From an uncultured Oscillibacter sp. (GTDB lineage Bacteria > Bacillota > Clostridia > Oscillospirales > Oscillospiraceae): DNA of 64,000 nt. A model generated the notes under the pieces. It had not been told where the DNA came from and ran no database searches. It saw only the letters and a list, made by a program, of their open reading frames with translations. Position numbers and translations under genes: made by a program. This document shows positions 31,397 to 39,736 of this stretch, one piece after another (position 1 is the first letter of the stretch; every line of letters begins with the position of its first letter). The stretch is taken from NCBI RefSeq assembly GCF_900546705.1, contig NZ_URDP01000004.1, forward strand, positions 11,925 through 75,924, in the 5' to 3' direction.

Positions 31397-33889
31397 ATGA
31401 CTGATTTTGAGCAGCGCTACATCGTGGCCCGGCGGGCCGTCATTGCCCGGGACTTCGCCCGGCTCAACCCCATGCAGCGTCAGGCGGCCATGACCACCGA
31501 GGGGCCCCTTTTGCTGCTGGCCGGGGCCGGAAGCGGCAAGACCACGGTGCTGATCCAGCGGGTATATAACCTCTTGACCTATGGCCGGGGCAGTGATTGC
31601 GACGACGTGCCCTCCTGGGCCACGGAGGAGGACCTTGCGTTCCTGGAGTCCTACCCGGACCATCCGGACGAGGAGCAGCGGCGGCGTGCGGTGCGCCTTT
31701 GCGCCGTGGATGTGCCCCGTCCCTGGGAGATCATCGCCATCACCTTTACCAATAAGGCGGCAGGAGAGCTGAAGGACCGTCTGGCCGCCCGGCTGGGCCC
31801 CCCGGCCAATGACGTGTGGGCCTCCACGTTCCACTCCGCCTGCGTGCGCATCCTGCGGCGGGACATCGACCGCATCGGCTTTGACAAGGACTTCACCATC
31901 TACGATACGGACGACGCCAAGCGGGTCATCAAGGACATTCTGAAAGAGCTGAACCTGGACGAAAAGGCCTTCAATCCCCGCAGTGTGCTCTCCGTCATCT
32001 CCGCCGCCAAGGACGCCTATCAGGGCCCCGAAGCATTTTCCAAGGCTCACAGCGGGGAAAACGACTGGAAGATGAGCCGCATCGCTAAGATCTACGAATC
32101 CTACGAGAAAAAGCTCCGCACCGCCAACGCCCTGGACTTTGACGACATCATTTTCCATACGGTGACGCTGCTGCGCCAGGAGCCGGAGGTGCTGGCCTAC
32201 TATCAAAACAAGTTCCGCTATGTGCTGGTGGACGAGTATCAGGACACCAACCACCTCCAGTATCTGCTGACCGGGCTTTTGGCTGGTGGCCGGGAGAATT
32301 TGTGCGTGGTGGGCGATGACGACCAGTCCATCTACCGCTTCCGTGGCGCCAATATTGAAAACATCTTGAATTTTGAAAAGCACTATCCCGCCGCCCGCAC
32401 CATCCGGCTGGAGCAGAACTACCGCTCCACCCAGAACATCCTGGACGCGGCCAACGCTGTCATCCGGAATAATGAGGGCCGCAAGGGAAAGACCCTCTGG
32501 ACGGACAACGGCAGCGGCGAGAAGGTCACCGTCAAAACCAACTTCAACGAAGGGGACGAGGCCAACTTCGTGGCCGGAGACATTCTCATGGGCATCAACC
32601 GGGGCCGCAAGTTCCGGGATACGGCGGTGCTCTACCGGATGAACGCCCAGTCCAACGCCCTGGAATACGCCATGAAGCGCAACGGCATCCCTTATAAGGT
32701 GGTAGGCGGTATGAAGTTCTTCGACCGTGCGGAGGTCAAGGACATGCTGGCCTATCTGTGCGTACTCAATAACCCCATGGATGATCTGCGTCTGCGGCGG
32801 ATCATCAATGTGCCCGCCCGCAGCATCGGCGCCGCCACCGTGGACAAGGTAGCCACGCTGGCCCAGGCTCAGGGGGCGTCCCTTTACGAGATTCTCCGCA
32901 ACGCCGACCTGTTCCCGGAGCTCAAAAGCGCCGCGTCCAAGCTTTTGAAGTTTGCCGACCTCATTGACGGACTGCGCCGGGCAGGCGGCGAGCTGGCATT
33001 GCCGGAGTTTTACGATGAAGTGCTGGAGCGCACGGGCTATGTCCGGGCCCTGGAGGAGAAAAACGATCTGGAGAGCCGTGGACGCATTGAAAACGTCCAG
33101 GAGCTCAAGTCCAACATCCAGGGCTTTTTGGATCAGGACCCGGAGGACCCCACCCTCGCCGGCTTTTTGAACGAGATCGCCCTCTATACGGACCTGGACA
33201 GCGTGGAAGCCGGTGACGACTGCGTTACCATGATGACTGTCCACTCTGCCAAGGGACTGGAGTTCCCCGCGGTCTACGTGGTAGGTATGGAGGAGGGGAT
33301 TTTCCCCGGTGCCTCCGCCCAGTACGATCAGGAGGAGCTGGAGGAGGAGCGGCGGCTTTGCTACGTGGCCATGACCCGGGCCAAGGAAAAGCTCACCATG
33401 ACCAACTGTCGGCAGCGTATGCTCTACGGCCGTACCAGCGCCAACCGGCCCTCCCGGTTTTTGGAGGAGATCCCGGAGGAGAATCGGGACTGGCTCAGCC
33501 GTCCCGTTCCCCGTGCCATGGAGCACGATGCCACGTTCGGCGGCGACCGCTGGGACGACGGCGGCTATGCCCCGGCCCGTCCTGCCCGGCCCTCCACAGG
33601 GATCTACACCTCCGGCGGCGCCCGGGAAAACAGCTCCGTCCGGTCTTACCGGGCTGCGCCCCAGCCTCAGCGCCGGCCCCTGGCCTCCGCAGGCAAAAGC
33701 GGGACTGCTCCCGCCGGTCTTTTGCAGCTGCAAAAGGGCGATATGGTGGAGCACACCGCCTTCGGCAAGGGCATGGTGCTGTCCCTGCGGCCCATGGGCG
33801 GAGACGCCCTGGTGGAAGTGGCCTTTGACCAGGTGGGCACCAAGAAGCTCATGCTCAAATCCGCCGGCGTCCATATGAAGAAGCTGTAA
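31397..33889 (+). CDS. pcrA: ATP-dependent DNA helicase PcrA/UvrD
   Basis: Superfamily 1A 3-prime to 5-prime helicase for repair and rolling-circle replication. Motif I is LAGAGSGKTT (residues 41-50), Ia ITFTNKAAGEL, II VLVDEYQDTNHLQ, III VVGDDDQSIYRFRGA, IV LEQNYRST, and V/VI VHSAKGLEFPAVY and VAMTRAKEKL. The C-terminal RNA-polymerase-binding Tudor-like domain is present (KGDMVEHTAFGKGMVL). At 830 aa it is longer than B. subtilis PcrA (739 aa), partly through an acidic insert of about 45 residues between motifs I and Ia. Confidence 0.96.
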   Translation: MTDFEQRYIVARRAVIARDFARLNPMQRQAAMTTEGPLLLLAGAGSGKTTVLIQRVYNLLTYGRGSDCDDVPSWATEEDLAFLESYPDHPDEEQRRRAVRLCAVDVPRPWEIIAITFTNKAAGELKDRLAARLGPPANDVWASTFHSACVRILRRDIDRIGFDKDFTIYDTDDAKRVIKDILKELNLDEKAFNPRSVLSVISAAKDAYQGPEAFSKAHSGENDWKMSRIAKIYESYEKKLRTANALDFDDIIFHTVTLLRQEPEVLAYYQNKFRYVLVDEYQDTNHLQYLLTGLLAGGRENLCVVGDDDQSIYRFRGANIENILNFEKHYPAARTIRLEQNYRSTQNILDAANAVIRNNEGRKGKTLWTDNGSGEKVTVKTNFNEGDEANFVAGDILMGINRGRKFRDTAVLYRMNAQSNALEYAMKRNGIPYKVVGGMKFFDRAEVKDMLAYLCVLNNPMDDLRLRRIINVPARSIGAATVDKVATLAQAQGASLYEILRNADLFPELKSAASKLLKFADLIDGLRRAGGELALPEFYDEVLERTGYVRALEEKNDLESRGRIENVQELKSNIQGFLDQDPEDPTLAGFLNEIALYTDLDSVEAGDDCVTMMTVHSAKGLEFPAVYVVGMEEGIFPGASAQYDQEELEEERRLCYVAMTRAKEKLTMTNCRQRMLYGRTSANRPSRFLEEIPEENRDWLSRPVPRAMEHDATFGGDRWDDGGYAPARPARPSTGIYTSGGARENSSVRSYRAAPQPQRRPLASAGKSGTAPAGLLQLQKGDMVEHTAFGKGMVLSLRPMGGDALVEVAFDQVGTKKLMLKSAGVHMKKL

Positions 33890-33896
33890 CCAATAA

Positions 33897-33936
33897 AAAG
33901 ACTCCCGGAACCAACCATGGTTCCGGGAGTCTTTCT
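33897..33936. terminator. Bidirectional terminator between pcrA and the transglutaminase gene
   Basis: A long stem (AAGACTCCCGGAACCA, 33898-33913, with its complement ending at 33933) with A and T tracts on both sides. Confidence 0.85.
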
Positions 33937-33939
33937 TCT

Positions 33940-34971
33940 CTATTCGCCGGGATACAGCTCGCCCTCGTTGGCCTCCTCCTGCCGGGGTTCTGCCTGGGGC
34001 AGCGTCTCCACGAACCGCACCTGAATGACTGCCTGGGGCCAGTTGAAAGAGACTGCCGCGTGCTTGCCCTTTCGGGCGGCCTCCCGCTCCAACAGAGCCG
34101 TCAGGTCCAGCAGCACCTGACGGGTGAGATACCCGCCCCGCCAGTGGAACACAAAGGGGAGCCCCTTGCGCAGGGGCATCTGACAGCGCTTCTGCACGTC
34201 CTCCATCCGGGTCAGGGAGAGCTTAACTTCCCGATAATAGCGCAGATCCTCGCCCGCGCATGCCGGGGCGGGGTAGAGCAGTGGCTGGTGGTCCCGGAAC
34301 AGATACTCGTCTGTCAGGTTGAAGTAGTCATAGCGGATGATGCCGTCCCCGGAAAGGGAGAGGTCGAAGGTAGCGTCCAGGTGCCGCCGTCCGCCCGGCA
34401 GCGTGACGATATTCCAGGCGTGGCGGTATTTGACGCCCTGGTCCGGATTTTCCCGGGAAATCGCGATGACGCAGGGAAGTCCCAGGGCGTCGCAGAGGAT
34501 CTTCACGGACTTGGCAATGCCCTCGCATACGCCCACGCCCTGGCCCAGGGGGCCGATGATCTCGTGGGAGTAAGGCTTTTTCAGCTTGTCGTAGTGCACA
34601 TTGGTGCAGAGAAAATCGTGGATGTACCGCTCCTTTTCCAGCGGGGAAAGGGCGCGGGCCGGACGCGCCAGCTTCTCCACCCGGGCAGTGAGGGCCTTCT
34701 GATGCTCCTGGACCTTCTTTTTGTCAAAGAGGTACTCCGGCAAGAGCTCCACATTCTCCGCCCCGTGGGCATAGCGGTAAGAAAAACCGGTCACATAAAA
34801 GATCTCCGGGCAGTCCAGCCGCAGCTTGAAAAAGATATCGCTGAGAACCGCCCCGTCCAGCCGGGGTACGGAAAACGATGGACGCAGGGCGGAGATCCCC
34901 GTTTTCATAGCGTGATAGGCAGTCTGGGCAGCCTTGTCCATCTGCCGGTAATAATAGGGTTCCAAAGTCAT
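33940..34971 (-). CDS. Transglutaminase-like domain protein
   Basis: The 343-residue protein has a cysteine-protease-fold transglutaminase core: Cys in GVGVCEGIAKSVKILCDALG (near residue 150), His in YRHAWNIV and Asp in HLDATFD. The N-terminal 120 residues are helical with no signal peptide, so it is probably cytoplasmic. It is the last gene of the mag-HAD-pentapeptide operon, starting 11 bp after the pentapeptide gene. Members of this group may be proteases or may act on modified peptides; substrate unknown. Confidence 0.85.
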   Translation of the reverse strand: MTLEPYYYRQMDKAAQTAYHAMKTGISALRPSFSVPRLDGAVLSDIFFKLRLDCPEIFYVTGFSYRYAHGAENVELLPEYLFDKKKVQEHQKALTARVEKLARPARALSPLEKERYIHDFLCTNVHYDKLKKPYSHEIIGPLGQGVGVCEGIAKSVKILCDALGLPCVIAISRENPDQGVKYRHAWNIVTLPGGRRHLDATFDLSLSGDGIIRYDYFNLTDEYLFRDHQPLLYPAPACAGEDLRYYREVKLSLTRMEDVQKRCQMPLRKGLPFVFHWRGGYLTRQVLLDLTALLEREAARKGKHAAVSFNWPQAVIQVRFVETLPQAEPRQEEANEGELYPGE

Positions 34972-34982
34972 GCTCCTTCCTC

Positions 34983-35591
34983 TCAGGGTACTACCCGGAT
35001 GCCCAGTACCCTAGCCACTACGGCCGCCTGCTGGGCCGAGATGGCAGCGCCCTTGAGCTCGGCGCAGGAGGCAGAAAGTGCTACGCCGTCCAGCGTGCAG
35101 CGGCTCAGATCCAGGCCCCGGAAGCTGGTTTTGAACAGCTCCGCTCCAGTGAGATTGACCGAATCGAAGCTCAATTTGGAAAGCCGGCACTCTGAGAGAG
35201 CCGACTCTGTCAGGTCACAGTTTTTCAGGGTGCATTGGTCCAGCACGGCGGCATTCCAGTTGGCGTAGCGGGCCAGCGTATCCTCCAAAGCGCATCGGCG
35301 CAGACGCACACGCCTTAGATCTGCACCGTCCAGCTTGCTGCCCTCAATCCGGCAGTCCTGAAAAAACGTGCCCGGCAGACGGCATTCCGAAAAGCAGCAC
35401 CCCGAAAAGAGACACTCATAAAAGGCGGCGCCGGTAAAATCGCAGTCCGTGAACGTGCAGCTCTGGAAGCGGCTCTTTCGTACTTCCAGCTCCGACCAGT
35501 CCTGACCGGTAAACTGGGCGTGAAGCAGCTCCAGATGGGAAACACGGCCCCCGTCCTTCTGGGCACGATCCAGCCATGCCTGATCGATCAT
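34983..35591 (-). CDS. Pentapeptide repeat protein
   Basis: Most of the 202 residues are tandem A/C-[D/N/E]-[L/F]-x-x repeats (for example FQSCTFTDCDFTGAAFYECL, then LRRVRLRRCALEDT), predicting a right-handed quadrilateral beta-helix. It is unusually rich in Cys at the repeat position otherwise taken by Ala. Some pentapeptide proteins (Qnr, MfpA) mimic DNA and protect gyrase; whether this one does cannot be told. The start overlaps the HAD stop by 4 bp. Confidence 0.9.
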   Translation of the reverse strand: MIDQAWLDRAQKDGGRVSHLELLHAQFTGQDWSELEVRKSRFQSCTFTDCDFTGAAFYECLFSGCCFSECRLPGTFFQDCRIEGSKLDGADLRRVRLRRCALEDTLARYANWNAAVLDQCTLKNCDLTESALSECRLSKLSFDSVNLTGAELFKTSFRGLDLSRCTLDGVALSASCAELKGAAISAQQAAVVARVLGIRVVP

Positions 35592-36250
35592 CTGCTCCGC
35601 TCCTTTTGCCCGGGCGTCCAGAGAAGCTCCTCAAAGCTTTGGATATACACATCGCAGAACTGGCGCATCTGGTCCTCGTCATGGGCAAAAAACGCATCGT
35701 ACACGCCCACCACCCGCATATGGGCTGCCCGGGCCCCCCGGCAGGCAGCGATGCTGTCGTCAAAAATCGTGCAGCGCTCCGGCTCCACACCCGCCAGCCG
35801 GGCCGCTTCCAGCCAGATCTCCGGTGCCTTTTTCTCCAGCCCCAGCTCCTGGGCAAAGGTAACCCGCTCAAAGTATTTGGCGATATCCAGCCGTTCCAGC
35901 GACGCCCGGCAGTGGACCGGCAGAGCGCTGGTCACCACCGCCATACGGCGGCCCTCCGCCCGGCACTGCTTCAGATAGGCCCGCACGCCGGGTTTGAGGG
36001 GTACGTGGGAATAGGTGTCCTTGGCCAGGTCCAGCCACTCGGCCATGATCTCCTCACAGCTTTCGGAAAGGCCGCAGTAGTCCTTGGTGAACTGGGCTGC
36101 CAGGGGGAAAATGGTATGGGCCACCCCCTCATAATAGGCGTGGGTATAGGGAAGGCCCCGCCGGGCCAAAAATGCCCGGTCCACCTCTTTCCAGACGCCG
36201 TTGGAGTCGATGAGCGTCCCGTCCAGATCAAAAAACAGCATGCTGTCCAT
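35588..36250 (-). CDS. HAD-superfamily hydrolase (phosphoglycolate-phosphatase/beta-phosphoglucomutase-like)
   Basis: The 220-residue protein has the nucleophile motif FFDLDGTLID near the N-terminus, motif II in VTSALPVHC, the Lys of motif III in LEKKAPEIW and motif IV in CTIFDDSIAACRGA. The helical cap lies between motifs I and II (subclass I). I chose ATG at 36250 because GGAGGA is 6 nt upstream; the ATG at 36256 abuts it. It begins 2 bp after the DNA glycosylase stop. The substrate is unknown. Confidence 0.9.
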   Translation of the reverse strand: MDSMLFFDLDGTLIDSNGVWKEVDRAFLARRGLPYTHAYYEGVAHTIFPLAAQFTKDYCGLSESCEEIMAEWLDLAKDTYSHVPLKPGVRAYLKQCRAEGRRMAVVTSALPVHCRASLERLDIAKYFERVTFAQELGLEKKAPEIWLEAARLAGVEPERCTIFDDSIAACRGARAAHMRVVGVYDAFFAHDEDQMRQFCDVYIQSFEELLWTPGQKERSR

Positions 36251-36252
36251 GT

Positions 36253-36873
36253 TCATTCCTCCGTTTCCAGCCAGAACCGCCAAGGAAAGTCCTTCGCCTC
36301 CTGGGCATAGTCGACACCGATCCGCGGGCCGGTGCAGATTCGTTCCCGGGGCAGGGCGGGGCAGGGAAGCCCCAGGTCTGCGGGGGAGTCACACAAAAAA
36401 AGCGGCCCGTCCACTGTCAGGTCCATCCGGTTCTCCGCCCGGGTGACGGCCAGGGCCCGGCACAGCTTTCCGGGGCCGTTGAGCAGGTTTTTCTGCCGGG
36501 CCGCCGTCAAAGGCTTGTCCCCATAGCGAAGGCGCGCCATGGTATTGCCGCCGGATATCGCTTGGGCGCCCCGCAGCAGCACGGCGGCGGGCTCGCCCTC
36601 CGGTTCCGTGACGATATTGAGGCAGTCGTACATGCCGTAGATCAGGTAGACATACGCCCGGCCCGGCGGCTGAAACAGAGCGTCTGTGCGGGCTGTGCGG
36701 CGGTAGTTGTAGGCGTGGCACGCCTTGTCGCACCGGCCCACATAGGCCTCCGTCTCCGTCAGACGGCACACCAGCGTCTGGCCGTCAATCCGCCGTACCA
36801 GATATTTGCCCAGCAGACGCCGGGCAATGTCCACGGTATCGCCCAGATAGAATCCCTGCGAAAGTATTGCCAT
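36253..36873 (-). CDS. mag: 3-methyladenine DNA glycosylase (Mpg/AAG family)
   Basis: Removes alkylated and deaminated purines. The catalytic glutamate is in LTETEAYVG, with conserved HAYNYRRTARTDALFQPPG, then YGMYDCLNIV, the nucleotide-flipping Tyr region. Length 206 aa is typical. It is the first gene of a minus-strand operon with a HAD hydrolase, a pentapeptide protein and a transglutaminase-like protein. GGGTGAG precedes the ATG. Confidence 0.94.
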   Translation of the reverse strand: MAILSQGFYLGDTVDIARRLLGKYLVRRIDGQTLVCRLTETEAYVGRCDKACHAYNYRRTARTDALFQPPGRAYVYLIYGMYDCLNIVTEPEGEPAAVLLRGAQAISGGNTMARLRYGDKPLTAARQKNLLNGPGKLCRALAVTRAENRMDLTVDGPLFLCDSPADLGLPCPALPRERICTGPRIGVDYAQEAKDFPWRFWLETEE

Positions 36874-36916
36874 TTTCTCACCCCGGTGTTACAATACCAA
36901 AATGTTGCAATAAAGA

Positions 36917-36945
36917 AGTATACCATGGAACCAGGAGCGGAGCAA
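36917..36945 (-). promoter_or_regulatory. SigA-type promoter of the mag operon
   Basis: Minus strand TTGCTC (36940-36945), 17-bp spacer, TATACT (36917-36922). It overlaps the ribosome site of the divergent EamA gene. Confidence 0.65.
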
Positions 36946-36950
36946 GTCAT

Positions 36951-37880
36951 ATGAAAGTGAACCGGATTCGTCAAAATGTATTTCCTGTTCTGGCCGCGCT
37001 GATCTGGGGCACGGCGTTCGTGGCCCAGAGTGTGGGTGCGGACTACGTACAGCCCTTTACCTTCAACGCCGCCCGTGCGGCCATTGCCTTTGTTTTTCTC
37101 TTTTGCCTGTGCGCAGTGCTGCGGATGCGCCGCCGCCGGGACTTCGGCGGCCAGGCGCAGCCCCGTCCCACCGCCCGGCGGGATCTGGCCCTGGGCGGCC
37201 TCTGCTGCGGCACGGCGCTGACGGTGGCCACGAACCTCCAGCAAAAAGGACTGGAGACCACCACCTCCGGAAAGGCCGGCTTCATCACCGCCCTTTATAT
37301 TGTGCTGGTGCCCATTGCCGGCATCTTTTTGAAAAAGCGTCCGCCCAAGACCATCTGGATCAGTGTGGTGCTGGCCGTGGCGGGACTCTACTGCCTGTGC
37401 GTGACGGAGGGCTTCTCCATCACCCGGGGGGACTTCTACATTCTGCTGTGCGCGTTTTGCTTTACCGCCCACATTCTGGTCATTGACCACTTTACCCAGA
37501 AGGTGGACGGGGTGGAGCTCTCCTGCGTACAGTTCCTGGTGTCGGCCATCTTGTCCTCTGCAGGCATGCTGGCCTTTGAGACGCCCTCTCTCGCGGGGCT
37601 GCGGGCGTGTATCTTCCCGCTTTTGTATGTGGGTGTGTTCTCCAGCGGCGTGGCTTACACGCTTCAGATCCTGGCCCAGAAGGATTCCGATCCCACGGTG
37701 GTGTCGCTGCTGTTGAGTCTGGAGTCCGTATTTGCCACCCTGGCGGGCGCTGTGATCTTGAAAGATCAGATGAGCGGACGGGAGTACTTCGGCTGTGTGC
37801 TGGTGCTCATCGCCGTGCTGCTGGCCCAGATTCCCGTACCCGCGAAAAAAGACGCAGCGGCCGGTACCGGCGCGGTTTAA
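36951..37880 (+). CDS. EamA/DMT family transporter
   Basis: The 309-residue membrane protein has ten hydrophobic segments in two EamA repeats; the first starts FPVLAALIWGTAFVAQSVG and the second AFCFTAHILVIDHF. A basic cytoplasmic loop (RMRRRRD) lies between helices 2 and 3. DMT transporters export metabolites or amino acids; no substrate can be deduced. ATG at 36951 follows AGGAG. Transcribed divergently from mag. Confidence 0.9.
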   Translation: MKVNRIRQNVFPVLAALIWGTAFVAQSVGADYVQPFTFNAARAAIAFVFLFCLCAVLRMRRRRDFGGQAQPRPTARRDLALGGLCCGTALTVATNLQQKGLETTTSGKAGFITALYIVLVPIAGIFLKKRPPKTIWISVVLAVAGLYCLCVTEGFSITRGDFYILLCAFCFTAHILVIDHFTQKVDGVELSCVQFLVSAILSSAGMLAFETPSLAGLRACIFPLLYVGVFSSGVAYTLQILAQKDSDPTVVSLLLSLESVFATLAGAVILKDQMSGREYFGCVLVLIAVLLAQIPVPAKKDAAAGTGAV

Positions 37881-37886
37881 CAGGAA

Positions 37887-37920
37887 AAGGAGAAGCGCCT
37901 GACGCTTCTCCTTCTTTTTT
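37887..37920 (+). terminator. Terminator of the EamA gene
   Basis: An 11-bp stem (37887-37897 with 37903-37913) is followed by a C and six T. Confidence 0.85.
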
Positions 37921-37921
37921 G

Positions 37922-37951
37922 TTGGACAACGGTTGCGCTTTATGGTATACT
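37922..37951 (+). promoter_or_regulatory. SigA-type promoter of tagA-tmk
   Basis: TTGGAC (37922-37927), 18-bp spacer, TATACT (37946-37951), 34 bp upstream of tagA. Confidence 0.65.
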
Positions 37952-37985
37952 CTTAAACTGTATGACTCTGTAATGAGGTGATTTT

Positions 37986-38705
37986 ATGCGTATCGATGTG
38001 CTCGGTGTCGGCTTCGACAATCTGACCATGGCGGAAGCGGTGGCGGCGGGATTGCGTCTGGCAGACAGCGCCGGGACCCACTATGTGGTCACGCCCAATC
38101 CGGAAATCGTGGAGCTGTGCCGGGAGAACCTGGCCGCGAAGATCGCTGTCAACGAGGCGGATCTGGTGCTGGCGGACGGAATCGGCGTTGTCAAGGGCGC
38201 CGCCATGCTGGGCACGCCGCTGAAGGGGCGTGTGCCGGGCATTGAATTTGCCGCCGGACTCATGGCAGGCCTGGCCGGCGCCGGCAAGTCGCTGTATCTG
38301 CTGGGTGCCAAGCCCGGCGTGGCGGAGCAGGCGGCGTCCCGGCTGCAAAGCACCTACCCGGGCCTGGTGATTGCCGGTACCCACGACGGCTATTTCAAGG
38401 ACGATGCCGCCGTGGCGGAGGAAATTCGGAAAACCGGCGCCGACGTGGTGTTTGTCTGCCTGGGTGCCCCCAAACAGGAGCTGTGGATGAAAAAATACGG
38501 TGCCGCCACCGGCGCGCATCTGCTGTGCGGTCTGGGCGGCAGCCTGGACGTGTTCGCCGGTGTGGTGGAGCGCGCCCCCAAGTTCTGGTCCGAACACGGA
38601 CTGGAGTGGTTTTACCGGCTGTGCCACGATCCCCGCCGGATTGGCCGGATGGCCAAGCTGCCGCTGTTTTTGGTGCATGTACGGCAGGAGAAACGGAAAA
38701 AATGA
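37986..38705 (+). CDS. tagA: WecG/TagA/CpsF glycosyltransferase (ManNAc transferase)
   Basis: Adds ManNAc from UDP-ManNAc to GlcNAc-PP-undecaprenol, the committed step of wall-teichoic-acid linkage-unit synthesis. Conserved elements: TPNPEIVELCREN, LADGIGVVKGAAMLG, YLLGAKPGVAEQAA and CLGAPKQELWM near residue 160. Length 239 aa is normal. TagO and MnaA, encoded at 5-7 kb, make its two substrates. The stop overlaps the tmk start (ATGA). Confidence 0.93.
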   Translation: MRIDVLGVGFDNLTMAEAVAAGLRLADSAGTHYVVTPNPEIVELCRENLAAKIAVNEADLVLADGIGVVKGAAMLGTPLKGRVPGIEFAAGLMAGLAGAGKSLYLLGAKPGVAEQAASRLQSTYPGLVIAGTHDGYFKDDAAVAEEIRKTGADVVFVCLGAPKQELWMKKYGAATGAHLLCGLGGSLDVFAGVVERAPKFWSEHGLEWFYRLCHDPRRIGRMAKLPLFLVHVRQEKRKK

Positions 38706-39367
38706 AGGGAAAGCTGATTGTGTTTGAGGGCACGGACGGCTCCGGCAAGGCCACTCAGGCAGGGCTCCTGTGCCGCCGCCTGGAACAGGAGGGAATTGCC
38801 TACCGGGAAATCGACTTTCCCCGGTACGGAAACCCCTTTGCCGAGCCGGCCAGCCGCTACCTGCAGGGTGCGCTGGGTTCCCACCCCGGAGACGTGAATG
38901 CCTACGCTGCCTCCACACTTTTTGCCGTGGACCGCTACGCCTCCTACAAGGAGGACTGGGGCCGGTTTTACGAGGAGGGCGGCATTGTGGTGGCCAATCG
39001 CTATACTACCTCCAACGCCGTCCATCAGGCGTCCAAACTGCCGGACGGAGAGCGGGAGACATTTGTGGACTGGCTCTTTGATCTGGAGTATCACCGCTTG
39101 GGGCTTCCGGAGCCGGATCTGGTGATCTACCTGGATATGCCCACGGAGATCACGGAGCGCATGATGCGCCGCCGGGAGGCCCAGACCGGTACCAGCGCGG
39201 ACATCCACGAGCAGGACGAGGCGTATTTACGCCGCTGCCGGGAAAATGCCCGGGAGGTAGTCCGCCGCTGCGGCTGGACGGTAATCAGCTGCGCCAGGGA
39301 CGGTGCTCCCAGGACCGTGGAGGATATCCACCGCGAGGTCTGGCAGACCGTTGCACCCATGCTTTGA
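38702..39367 (+). CDS. tmk: Thymidylate kinase
   Basis: Phosphorylates dTMP to dTDP. The P-loop is FEGTDGSGKATQ (residues 8-19); a GKAT variant in place of the usual GKST is seen in some clostridial thymidylate kinases. The DR(Y/H)-type motif is DRYASYKEDW and the LID region is RRREAQTGTSADIHE. The product is 221 aa. Translation is coupled to tagA by a 4-bp overlap. A second, holB-linked form, common in Bacillota, is not in this window. Confidence 0.9.
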   Translation: MKGKLIVFEGTDGSGKATQAGLLCRRLEQEGIAYREIDFPRYGNPFAEPASRYLQGALGSHPGDVNAYAASTLFAVDRYASYKEDWGRFYEEGGIVVANRYTTSNAVHQASKLPDGERETFVDWLFDLEYHRLGLPEPDLVIYLDMPTEITERMMRRREAQTGTSADIHEQDEAYLRRCRENAREVVRRCGWTVISCARDGAPRTVEDIHREVWQTVAPML

Positions 39368-39385
39368 GCCTGTCCCCTGCAAAGG

Positions 39386-39424
39386 GAAAAGGAGGGGACG
39401 TGCCTGTGCACGCCCCGGTCCTTT
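39386..39424. terminator. Imperfect hairpin between tmk and the Cys-rich gene
   Basis: Arms AAGGAGGGGACGTGC and GCACGCCCCGGTCCTT pair with one bulge and short A/T tracts on both sides; it probably ends both convergent transcripts. Confidence 0.55.
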
Positions 39425-39595
39425 TCAGCAGCAGCTGCCGCAGCCGTCGTTGCCGCCGCAGCTACCGCACCCACAGCACCCGCTGTTCGTGCAGCCGCCC
39501 CAAGCGCTGCCGCTGCCGCAGCAGCAGCAAATCAGGATTACAATGAGGATGATCCACAGGCAGGAACAGTCGTTGTTGCCGTTGTGAAAGCACAT
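39425..39595 (-). CDS. Small Cys/Gly-rich membrane peptide (chorion-like high-cysteine type)
   Basis: The 56-residue protein contains 15 cysteines. After a short polar start (MCFHNGNNDC) comes one hydrophobic segment WIILIVILICCCC, then a Gly/Cys/Ser tail. ATG at 39595 follows GAGGTG at good spacing; an in-frame ATG at 39619 precedes that site. Similar short clostridial proteins are annotated as chorion-class high-cysteine proteins of unknown role. Cys content suggests metal binding or disulfide cross-linking, which is inference. Confidence 0.7.
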   Translation of the reverse strand: MCFHNGNNDCSCLWIILIVILICCCCGSGSAWGGCTNSGCCGCGSCGGNDGCGSCC

Positions 39596-39736
39596 GATTG
39601 TCACCTCGCTTTGTGCCATTGTATGCAGCGTATCCCCTCAAGGGGGCCTGACCGGCCCGATTTTTTGAAGGGACCGCAAAAAAAGCCAACAGACCCGCCC
39701 TGGAAAGAGACCCGGCGGGAAAGACAGGAGGATTCT

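Noticed and set aside
33940..36873. Possible horizontally acquired island (mag, HAD, pentapeptide, transglutaminase).
   Set aside because: Base composition, codon use and tight operon spacing match the surroundings, with no mobility gene, repeat or tRNA at the edges.
39413..39560. Repetitive CAG/CCG-rich stretch that looks like a short tandem repeat.
   Set aside because: It is the coding sequence of the Cys/Gly-rich peptide read on the other strand.
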